In this document: positions 1 through 5,072 of the stretch, one piece after another
Layout: each line of letters begins with the position of its first letter
Numbering within the stretch: the first letter of the stretch is position 1
From: Verrucomicrobiia bacterium
Lineage (GTDB): Bacteria > Verrucomicrobiota > Verrucomicrobiia > Limisphaerales > UBA1319
DNA length: 5,714 nt
NCBI GenBank assembly: GCA_017880715.1
Contig: JADGRT010000220.1
Coordinates: forward strand, 1-5,714
Direction of reading: 5' to 3'
Translations under genes and position numbers: made by a program
Notes under the pieces: model-generated
Seen by the model: the letters and a program-made list of their open reading frames with translations, nothing else
The model's database searches: none
Told to the model about the DNA's origin: nothing

Positions 1-6
1 TGCCTG

Positions 7-157
7 GTAGCGCAGGTTTCCAACCTGCTGTATCGCCGACTTCCAGTCGGCTGGGCGTGCGACTTAGGCAGCGCATCCACACTTTCAAGCGCGTCCGCCC
101 AGCGCGCGGCCAGCGGATTGGAAATCCGCGATACAGCAGACTGGAAGTCTGCGCTAC
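7..157. repeat. Nested palindromic intergenic element: four 17-nt hairpin units in a mirror-symmetric arrangement
   Basis: Four 17-nt units, each a 7-bp stem around a 3-nt loop, lie at 12-28 (GCAGGTT-TCC-AACCTGC), 35-51 (GCCGACT-TCC-AGTCGGC), 113-129 (GCGGATT-GGA-AATCCGC) and 136-152 (GCAGACT-GGA-AGTCTGC). The first two have loop TCC and the last two loop GGA, so the pairs face opposite ways. The linkers are TGTATC (29-34) and its reverse complement GATACA (130-135), and the outer ends are GTAGCGC (7-13) and GCGCTAC (151-157). The 45-nt arms 7-51 and 113-157 are therefore inverted copies, 37 of 45 positions identical by my alignment. A further 8 nt pair inside (50-57 with 96-103). The 61-nt centre (52-112) has no ORF. 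It resembles REP/MITE-like dispersed elements; I see no transposase and no clear target-site duplication. The structure is directly visible; any function is unknown. Confidence 0.88.
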
Positions 158-291
158 GGCGCAGGCGTATCCGTCCGCCAGATCCGTGTAAGGTGCAGGC
201 AGCAGCTTCGCCCTACCTGGTTCATGGAAAGAAACGGCTCGAACAAGCGTCATCCGTGTTTGTCCGTGTGAGCCGTAGTTAAGAATATAAT
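158..291. other. Non-coding spacer upstream of the class IV aminotransferase
   Basis: I find no gene here. Positions 251-280 split into three degenerate 10-nt blocks, CATCCGTGTT, TGTCCGTGTG and AGCCGTAGTT; a related ATCCGTGT also occurs near 182-189. The last six bases before the start codon, TATAAT at 286-291, match a perfect -10 hexamer, but transcription from it would begin inside the following gene. No convincing Shine-Dalgarno site is present; the nearest purine run is AAGAA at 281-285. The gene is therefore either weakly initiated, as is common where leaders lack an SD, or transcribed from further upstream. Confidence 0.45.
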
Positions 292-1185
292 ATGCAACAG
301 GATTCAGGATTCCAGGCTGCGGATTGCCCCCCGCCAAAGAAATGGGTTTTAATCAACGACCGATTCGTGCTCGAAGCCGACGCCAAGGTGCCGGTTTTCG
401 ATCGCAGCTTCCGATACGGCGACGGACTGTTCGAAACGTTGCGAGTGTACGGAGGCAGGCCCTTTGCCTGGGAGCAACATGCGGAACGTTTGCAGCGTGG
501 GAGCGAATTTCTCCGCATCCGGCTGCCTTTTAGTGCCAGCGAACTGAGACACTTGGCGCTGGAACTCATCCGGCGAAATCAGATGCCCGAAGCCGTTCTG
601 CGCCTTCAAGTATCGCGCGGGTCGGGACGGCGCGGTTATGCGCCTGCCGGTGACGAATCCCCGCTCCTGGTGATGACCCTCGGCGGGGCGCCGGTGCTTG
701 ACGAAGGGGCGCCGGTGCGATGGCAGTTGATCACGAGTTCTCTGCGCCTGCCGGAGAACGATGTGCTGTCCGGCTTCAAGACCTGCAACCAGCTCATGCA
801 TGTTTTAGCGGCTGCCGAGGCGCGGGAACGAAGCGCCCAGGACGCCCTGCTGCTGAATGCGAACGGTTGCGTGGTGGAAACAACGTGTGCGAATCTATTC
901 TGGATCCAGGATGGCGTCGTCTGCACCCCGCCGTTGACCAGCGGCGCTCTGCCGGGAGTGACGCGCGCATGGGTCATCAACGTCGGTGCCGAGCTGGGTG
1001 TCGAAGTCTGTGAACGCAACGTATCGCGCGCCGATCTGTTGCGCGCCAACGGCGTTTTCCTGACCCAAAGCGTGTGGGAAATCATCGAAGTAACGCGCGT
1101 GGACGAAACCGTCTTGCCGTTGGCCCCGTTCGTGGGAACCTTGCGCCAGGCTTATCGCAAAGCGTGTCTCAGCACTGCCGGTTAG
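292..1185 (+). CDS. Class IV PLP-dependent aminotransferase, probably 4-amino-4-deoxychorismate lyase-like
   Basis: The 297-residue product is a complete fold-type IV PLP enzyme. The family signature RYGDGLFETLR is at 41-51, SRGSGRRGY at 108-116, the expected Schiff-base lysine K163 in GFKTCNQL, E196 with N201 in the VVETTCANLF strand that contacts the cofactor, and LPGVTR at 220-225, which normally binds phosphate. This superfamily includes branched-chain aminotransferase (ilvE), D-alanine aminotransferase and aminodeoxychorismate lyase (pabC). The RGxxxRGY stretch and the ETxxANLFW segment look most like PabC, which releases pyruvate to make p-aminobenzoate for folate, but substrate cannot be fixed from sequence alone. 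The start at 292 is the only ATG/GTG/TTG between the in-frame stop at 280 and the conserved domain (W18 onward); it gives a 17-residue, non-conserved leader. The gene stands alone: palindromic elements flank it and pta converges on it. Family certain; subfamily about 60% likely. Confidence 0.9.
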   Translation: MQQDSGFQAADCPPPKKWVLINDRFVLEADAKVPVFDRSFRYGDGLFETLRVYGGRPFAWEQHAERLQRGSEFLRIRLPFSASELRHLALELIRRNQMPEAVLRLQVSRGSGRRGYAPAGDESPLLVMTLGGAPVLDEGAPVRWQLITSSLRLPENDVLSGFKTCNQLMHVLAAAEARERSAQDALLLNANGCVVETTCANLFWIQDGVVCTPPLTSGALPGVTRAWVINVGAELGVEVCERNVSRADLLRANGVFLTQSVWEIIEVTRVDETVLPLAPFVGTLRQAYRKACLSTAG

Positions 1186-1326
1186 AAATGGCGAGCGGCC
1201 TCGAATCGTTCGGCCCGCGATTGCAGCGGTGTGGCGGCGGTTGGATTAACGCAGGCGCCCAGACGCCCAGACGCTGAGAGTTGGCTAAGCTGGGACCCAC
1301 ACCCGCTATGGTTGTCTTTGCCAAAC

Positions 1327-1410
1327 CACGTAGCGGCGTCTCGGCAGAGCGCCGCATACTTGGCCCCACGCACGGAAAATGGCGGCGCTCTGCCGAGACG
1401 CCGCTACGTG
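1327..1410. repeat. Perfect 29-bp inverted repeat with 26-nt spacer, between convergent genes
   Basis: The arm 1327-1355 (starting CACGTAGCGGCGTCTCGG) and the arm 1382-1410 (ending CCGAGACGCCGCTACGTG) are exact reverse complements over 29 nt. The spacer is 1356-1381. The arm ends with GTAGCG/CGCTAC, as does the larger palindrome at 7-157, which hints at a related element type. It sits between the stop of the aminotransferase gene (1185) and the stop of pta (1486), where a strong hairpin could block read-through from either side. Neither arm is followed by a proper T tract, so it is not a standard intrinsic terminator. The rest of 1186-1485 has a short direct repeat (GCCCAGAC twice, about 1257-1272) and no gene that I can support. 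Confidence 0.9.
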
Positions 1411-1430
1411 AAAAGACGAGCGCAAAGCGC
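1411..1430 (-). terminator. Weak candidate intrinsic terminator downstream of pta
   Basis: Read on the minus strand, GCGC-TTT-GCGC (1430-1420) is followed by TCGTCTTTT, ending at 1411. The stem is only 4-5 bp and the T run short, so this alone would terminate poorly. The large inverted repeat immediately beyond it on the same transcript (1410-1327) may do most of the work. Confidence 0.25.
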
Positions 1431-1485
1431 CGGTTTCCCTTCCGTTTCCTTTAGTGGTCTAAATATCAAATATCTTTGCCTAGAT

Positions 1486-2478
1486 TTACACCGACATGAT
1501 GGCGGCGATGGCGGCGACTTTGACGATGTCGTCGGCGGTGCAGCCGCGCGAGAGGTCATGGGCGGGTTTCGCCATGCCTTGGACCAGGGGCCCCAAGGCC
1601 TGCGCACCGCCCAGTCGCTCGGTGATTTTGTACCCGATATTGCCGGCGTCGAGATCGGGGAAGATGAGCACGTTGGCCTTGCCAGCCACCGGCGAGCCTT
1701 TGGCCTTGCGTTCGCCGATGCTGGGAATGACCGCCGCGTCGAATTGCATTTCGCCATCTACCAACAGCTTGGAATCGGCTAGCTTGATCAAGGCGAGGGC
1801 CTGGAGGACTTTTTCGGTGTCGGCGGATTTAGCCGAACCTTTGGTCGAATAGGAGAGCAGGGCCACCCGCGGTTCGGTGCCGACCAGTTGTTTCCAGGAG
1901 CGGGCCGAAGCGAGGGCGATATCGCAGAGTTGCTCGGCCGTGGGCATTTCCACCATGCCGCAGTCGGAGTAGATCATCACGCCGTTGTCGCCGAACTTCG
2001 GGTTCGGGTGAATCATGACGAAGAAGGAGGAAACGGTCTTGAGTCCCGGCGCCGCCTTGATGATCTGCAAACTGGGCCGGAGGTTGTCCCCGGTGGTGTG
2101 CGTTGCCCCCGCGACGTAGCCGTCCACGCGGCCTTCCTTCAAAAGCAGGGTGGCGAAGTAGAGGTAATCTTTGATCAGTTGGCCCGCCTGGTCCTGGGTG
2201 AGGCCCTTTTCCTTGCGATATTGGTAAAGCTTTTCGGCCAGCGGGGCGGATACTTTTTCGTCCAGCGGCGAGAGGATTTCACAGCCGGAGACATCGGCGC
2301 CGCACTTCGCGGCGTCCGCCCGAATCTGGTCGGGCACGCCTACCAGGACGACCTGGCAGATTTTTTCCTGGGCGAGCCGGGCGGCGGCGTGGAGGGTCCG
2401 CTCGTCTTCGGTTTCCGGCAACACCACGCGCCGGTTCAGTTTTTTGGCCCGTTCCAATAATTGTTCGGCGAATCCCAT
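1486..2478 (-). CDS. pta: Phosphate acetyltransferase (phosphotransacetylase)
   Basis: The cytoplasmic enzyme transfers acetyl between CoA and phosphate (acetyl-CoA + Pi to acetyl phosphate + CoA), feeding acetate kinase. At 330 residues it is the short single-domain form, without the N-terminal regulatory region of the ~700-residue enterobacterial enzyme. Visible family blocks are PETEDERTL (21-29), NLRPSL (132-137), SDCGMVEMPT (171-180), STKGSA (211-216), DGEMQFDAA (241-249), FPDLDAGNIGYK (273-284), QGMAKP (300-305) and DLSRGCTADD (308-317). R88, R134, S310, R311 and D317 line up one residue after the catalytic or binding positions reported for the Methanosarcina thermophila enzyme; that correspondence is from memory. 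The ATG at 2478 lies 3 nt after the ackA stop, and minus-strand AAAGG (2492-2488) inside the ackA end gives an SD at 9-nt spacing, so translation is probably coupled to ackA. The protein looks complete. Confidence 0.97.
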   Translation of the reverse strand: MGFAEQLLERAKKLNRRVVLPETEDERTLHAAARLAQEKICQVVLVGVPDQIRADAAKCGADVSGCEILSPLDEKVSAPLAEKLYQYRKEKGLTQDQAGQLIKDYLYFATLLLKEGRVDGYVAGATHTTGDNLRPSLQIIKAAPGLKTVSSFFVMIHPNPKFGDNGVMIYSDCGMVEMPTAEQLCDIALASARSWKQLVGTEPRVALLSYSTKGSAKSADTEKVLQALALIKLADSKLLVDGEMQFDAAVIPSIGERKAKGSPVAGKANVLIFPDLDAGNIGYKITERLGGAQALGPLVQGMAKPAHDLSRGCTADDIVKVAAIAAIMSV

Positions 2479-2481
2479 AGT

Positions 2482-3753
2482 TTAATGCCTTTCTCGATGA
2501 TTGATTAGCGATTGATTATTAAATGACTTCTTCCGGGCGCCCCGGTTTTCGGTCAGACGCTGAGTTTCCTGGGCGATGACCCGTTCCTCGTCGGTGGGTA
2601 TGACAAAGACCTTGACACGGCCGGCATCGGTGGAAATCAGGGCTTCGCGGCGCGAGCCTTCCTGATTGCGCTGGGAATCGATTTGCACGCCCAGGAATTC
2701 GAGGCCGACGCAGGTCAGCGCGCGCACGGCGTCGGCGTTTTCGCCGATGCCGCCGGTAAACACCAGGACATCAAGTCCCCCCAGGGCGGCGCTGTAGCTC
2801 CCGATGTACTTCTTCAGACGGTAACAGAAGACATCGACGGCCAGACGGGCGTCGGGATGGGTGTCGTATTTCTCCAACAGGACGCGCATGTCGTTGGACA
2901 GGCCGCCCGAGAGGCCGAGCAGGCCGGACTTTTTCTGGAAGATGTTGCGGAAGTCCTTGGGCTGGATGCCCTGGTCATGGAGGAAGCACGGCAGGCTGGC
3001 GTCGATGTCACCGGAACGGGTGCCCATGACGAGTCCCTCGAGAGGGGTGAAGCCCATGGAGGTGTCGATCGCCTTGCCGTCCTTGATGGCGGTGATGGAG
3101 CAACCGTTGCCCAGGTGGGCGGTGATGATTTTGGAGGGTTTGCCGGCGAAACCGCTCAAAATGGCTGCCCGGCCGTGGACGTAGCGGTGGCTGGTGCCAT
3201 GGAAACCATAACGGCGAATTTTATACTTTAGATACAGCTCGCGTGGCAACGGATACATGTAGGCAACGGGCGGCATGGTGGCATGGAAAGCCGTGTCGAA
3301 CACGGCGACCTGAGGCACGCCGGGCATGATTTCGCGGCAGGCGAGGATGCCTTTGAGATTAGGGGGATTGTGCAAAGGCGCCAGGCTGCTGAGGCGTTCG
3401 ATCGATTGGATCACGTCCTCATCGACCAGGACCGAATCGGAATAATCTTCGCCGCCATGCACCACGCGATGCCCCACGGCGTCGATGTCGGAAAGCGAGT
3501 GGAGCGCGCCCAGATCGGGGCTGACGAGGACCTCGAGCAGGTGTTGCAGGGCGACCGTATGATCGGGCAACTGCATTTCCTTATCGATTTTGTTCCCGTT
3601 GGAGGCCGAGATTCGAATGGCTCCCCTGGGTTCGCCGATGCGTTCGATCAAGCCTTTGCAGAGCAGGACAGCGTCGTCCCGAAGCTGGAATTTGATGGAG
3701 GACGAGCCGCTATTTAAAACCAGAATGTGCATGTCGTTTTTTAAAGTTGTCAA
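2482..3753 (-). CDS. ackA: Acetate kinase, first gene of an ackA-pta operon
   Basis: The ASKHA-fold cytoplasmic kinase interconverts acetate + ATP and acetyl phosphate + ADP; with Pta it yields ATP from acetyl-CoA or activates acetate. Numbered from the longest start (423 aa), it shows the phosphate-binding LVLNSGSSSIKFQL (11-24, N14), GHRVVHGG (94-101, R96), FDTAFHATMP (152-161, D153), YGFHGTSHRY (182-191, H185), MGTRSGDID (243-251, R246), FTGGIGEN (332-339) and PTDEERVIAQET (387-398, E389). These match the known catalytic set. Two starts compete. TTG at 3753 has a good minus-strand SD (GAGGA, 3764-3760, 6-nt spacing) and adds seven residues. ATG at 3732 gives the usual family N-terminus (MHILVLN) but has no SD. 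The last ~23 residues (TENRGARKKSF onward) extend past the normal family end and are coded by AT-rich repetitive DNA. pta follows after 3 nt. Confidence 0.96.
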   Translation of the reverse strand: MTTLKNDMHILVLNSGSSSIKFQLRDDAVLLCKGLIERIGEPRGAIRISASNGNKIDKEMQLPDHTVALQHLLEVLVSPDLGALHSLSDIDAVGHRVVHGGEDYSDSVLVDEDVIQSIERLSSLAPLHNPPNLKGILACREIMPGVPQVAVFDTAFHATMPPVAYMYPLPRELYLKYKIRRYGFHGTSHRYVHGRAAILSGFAGKPSKIITAHLGNGCSITAIKDGKAIDTSMGFTPLEGLVMGTRSGDIDASLPCFLHDQGIQPKDFRNIFQKKSGLLGLSGGLSNDMRVLLEKYDTHPDARLAVDVFCYRLKKYIGSYSAALGGLDVLVFTGGIGENADAVRALTCVGLEFLGVQIDSQRNQEGSRREALISTDAGRVKVFVIPTDEERVIAQETQRLTENRGARKKSFNNQSLINHRERH

Positions 3754-3759
3754 AATCCA

Positions 3760-3765
3760 TCCTCA
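3760..3765 (-). promoter_or_regulatory. Shine-Dalgarno site that favours the TTG start of ackA
   Basis: On the minus strand TGAGGA (3765-3760) stands six bases before TTG at 3753-3751. The alternative ATG (3732-3730) is preceded by TTTAAAAAACGAC, with no SD-like sequence. The spacing argues for the TTG start; conservation of the family N-terminus argues for the ATG. The same GAGGA also overlaps an ATG (3760-3758) in another frame, whose short ORF looks non-coding. Confidence 0.5.
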
Positions 3766-3982
3766 ATTCCGGGCAAGCTGTCAAGCCCTTCACGGGCCGG
3801 GGAATTTCCGCCGGAATGCCTGTTCCCGGATACTGCCTGGACCCCCGCACACGCGCGATAAAAGGCCAGGGCCGCACCCCGGACCACCGGGGGATCGAGT
3901 GACGGGGCGCAAGTTTGCGTTCGGTGCCGCGCCAGGTCAAATCAAATAAAACTAATGATCGCGAATCCCCCGCCGAACGCGA
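3766..3982 (-). other. Probable 5' leader region of ackA-pta, no gene
   Basis: No coding sequence is supported here. Small palindromes are present: CCCCGG-ACCA-CCGGGG at 3877-3892 (6-bp stem, 4-nt loop) and TTCCGCCGGAA at about 3808-3818. If transcription begins from the minus-strand TATAAT at 4010-4005, the ackA leader would be about 240 nt and include these. A nearer but weak option is minus-strand TTGACC (3940-3935) with CAAACT (3917-3912) after 17 nt. I recognise no riboswitch class. Confidence 0.3.
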
Positions 3983-4014
3983 TTGCTTAGAAGCATGACC
4001 TATTATTATATTAT
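3983..4014. promoter_or_regulatory. AT-rich promoter island, possibly divergent
   Basis: In a GC-rich spacer, 4001-4022 is almost pure A/T. On the plus strand TTGCTT (3983-3988) is followed after 18 nt by TATATT (4007-4012); overlapping TATTAT copies give other spacings. On the minus strand the exact hexamer TATAAT occupies 4010-4005, pointing towards ackA, but I find no good -35 for it. A short palindrome GCTTAGAAGC (3985-3994) overlaps the plus-strand -35 and could bind a regulator. The island could start both the ackA-pta leader and the orphan RNA ending at 4183. Hexamer matches alone are weak evidence. Confidence 0.4.
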
Positions 4015-4017
4015 CTT

Positions 4018-4183
4018 ATTAACACCTTAAGGGACATGGTGAAAGATTGAAGTGGGCAAAAAATGCAAAGAAAACGGCAACTTGGGTGGAGTATCGCCCG
4101 GGCGACGATGCTAGGTTGTCTGCCACGGCGGTAACTCGGTTCCGAGGATTCCGCGCTTGCCAGCGAGAGAAGCGCGGTTTTTT
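4018..4183 (+). ncRNA. Candidate small RNA or hdrCB leader, ending at an orphan intrinsic terminator
   Basis: A plausible promoter (3983-4012) and a strong plus-strand terminator (4151-4183) bracket about 166 nt with no convincing coding sequence; a short ORF covers 4047-4262 but it runs through the terminator and has no recognisable domain. Helices visible inside are CACC/GGTG (4023-4026 with 4038-4041), GGCAAC (4076-4081) with GTT and GCC (4115-4117, 4122-4124) closing around TCGC-CCGG-GCGA (4094-4105), and CTCG-GTTC-CGAG (4135-4146). I compared it by eye with 6S RNA, SRP RNA and common riboswitches (c-di-GMP, cobalamin, SAM, TPP, glycine) and could not match it. It could be a stand-alone small RNA or an attenuator for hdrC, 262 nt further on. 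The 5' end is a guess. Confidence 0.35.
4151..4183 (+). terminator. Strong rho-independent terminator with no coding gene upstream
   Basis: CCGCGCTT (4151-4158) pairs exactly with AAGCGCGG (4170-4177) around an 11-nt loop, and six T follow at once (4178-4183). This is the textbook arrangement on the plus strand. The nearest upstream plus-strand gene ends at 1185 and the two genes between run the other way, so it must serve a non-coding transcript or a leader. Confidence 0.82.
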
Positions 4184-4254
4184 AGGGTCCGATTCCGGGC
4201 GGGTGGCCGGTCCGGCCGGGCTGCGGTACCCGGGCTTGGTGGAAAACAGGCGAT

Positions 4255-4282
4255 TTGAATAAGTCATATTAATATATATATT
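4255..4282 (+). promoter_or_regulatory. Candidate sigma-70-type promoter for hdrCB
   Basis: TTGAAT (4255-4260) and TATATT (4277-4282) are separated by 16 nt, inside an AT-rich patch (4254-4282) of an otherwise very GC-rich spacer. It lies downstream of the terminator at 4183, so hdrCB could be transcribed independently, with a leader of about 155 nt. That leader holds GC-rich hairpins such as CGGGCG-GGGC-CGCCCG (4381-4396) and CTTCAT/ATGAAG (within 4324-4361). Confidence 0.45.
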
Positions 4283-4433
4283 CCTGGCGTGACGGAACCG
4301 GCCGGACGGGGGGTGGCGCCGGGATGGCTGACTTCATAATGAATCGTAATGAAGCCGTCATGGTTTGGCCGGCGGGTCGGCGGGCGGGGCCGCCCGGAGC
4401 TATCATCCATCCGGCGGGTGAGGGTCGAATATT

Positions 4434-4440
4434 AAGAGGA
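4434..4440 (+). promoter_or_regulatory. Ribosome binding site of the hdrC-like gene
   Basis: AAGAGGA ends five bases before the ATG at 4446. It is the clearest SD in the window together with that of ackA, and it supports the chosen start. Confidence 0.7.
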
Positions 4441-4445
4441 ACGCT

Positions 4446-5069
4446 ATGGCTGAGTTGACACGAACCATCAAATACGAAGCTGACCGGGTGAAAGGTTTCG
4501 GCCGGGAACTCATGAGTGTGCCGGGTTGCGAGGACTTGCAATCCTGCATCCAATGCGGCACCTGCTCGGGTGTTTGCCCGCTGAGTATTTACATGGATTA
4601 CTCCCCCCGGCAGGTCATGGCTTTGACCCGGTCGGATTTCAAAAACGAGGTATTGCGCAGTCACACGATCTGGCTGTGCGCCTCCTGCTATGCCTGCACG
4701 GTGGAATGCCCGCGCCAGATTCGCATCACCGACATCATGTACGAACTGAAGCAGCGGGCGATTCACGAGGGCATTTATGTGAAGAACTTTCCCATCCCGG
4801 TGCTGGCCAAGGAATTTTACACGATGTCGCGTAAATACGGGCGGATCACCGAAAACATCCTGGCCGCGTTCATGTTCCTCAAGACGGATTGGCTGGCGGC
4901 GATCGGCATGTGGAAGCTGGGCCTCGGCTTGTTTAGGCGCGGGCGTTTTTCGCTCTGGTTTCATGCCATCAAGCGCAAAGACGAATTGAATCGCATGCTG
5001 GCGACCGTGGACAACCTGTCGATCGACGAGTTAAAGGACGAACGTAAGAAAGCAAGCAAAGCAACCTAA
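4446..5069 (+). CDS. hdrC: Heterodisulfide reductase subunit C-like 4Fe-4S dicluster protein
   Basis: The 207-residue soluble protein has two complete [4Fe-4S] motifs of the CxxCxxCxxxCP type: C34, C37, C40, C44 (CIQCGTCSGVCP) and C78, C81, C84, C88 (CASCYACTVECP). Spacing, length and the following IRITDIMYELKQRA helix fit HdrC, the electron-transfer subunit that delivers electrons to HdrB. The hydrophobic stretch around 145-165 (AAFMFLKTDWLAAIGMW) is interrupted by charged residues and probably not a membrane anchor, so this is not the membrane-bound HdrDE/DsrM type. The C-terminus is lysine- and aspartate/glutamate-rich. The start has a good SD, and hdrB follows after 3 nt, so the pair is one transcription unit. 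In methanogens the partner thiols are CoM and CoB; in bacteria such modules usually join HdrA-type flavoproteins with an unknown disulfide or ferredoxin/NAD partners. The real substrate here is unknown. Confidence 0.88.
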   Translation: MAELTRTIKYEADRVKGFGRELMSVPGCEDLQSCIQCGTCSGVCPLSIYMDYSPRQVMALTRSDFKNEVLRSHTIWLCASCYACTVECPRQIRITDIMYELKQRAIHEGIYVKNFPIPVLAKEFYTMSRKYGRITENILAAFMFLKTDWLAAIGMWKLGLGLFRRGRFSLWFHAIKRKDELNRMLATVDNLSIDELKDERKKASKAT

Positions 5070-5072
5070 CCC

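Noticed and set aside
7..157. CRISPR array or tRNA interpretation of the repeated 17-nt units
   Set aside because: Units alternate in orientation as inverted pairs with 6-nt linkers, not direct repeats with ~30-nt spacers, and no cloverleaf or CCA-type acceptor is present.
1195..1218. Hairpin-like sequence just after the aminotransferase stop, considered as its terminator
   Set aside because: The stem is bulged (GGCC/GGCC around CGAA-TCG-TTCG) and no T tract follows.
1888..2460. 190-codon open frame on the plus strand opposite pta
   Set aside because: Composition is that of an antisense shadow of a high-GC gene; the minus strand carries clear, motif-complete phosphotransacetylase.
2683..3231. 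182-codon open frame on the plus strand opposite ackA
   Set aside because: Glycine/valine/alanine-rich antisense shadow with no domain; ackA on the other strand is unambiguous.
3710..3940. 76-codon minus-strand ORF overlapping the ackA start, with an ATG next to GAGGA at 3760
   Set aside because: Arg/Pro-rich translation typical of non-coding GC-rich DNA; more likely ackA leader. A leader-peptide role cannot be excluded but nothing supports it.
4205..4217. GGCCGGTCCGGCC palindrome as an operator
   Set aside because: The surrounding DNA is so GC-rich that short CCGG palindromes are expected by chance; nothing else marks it as a binding site.
4269..4964. 231-codon minus-strand open frame covering the hdrC region
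   Set aside because: It lies opposite the hdrC gene, has no recognisable motif, and would run over the hdrC promoter and SD.
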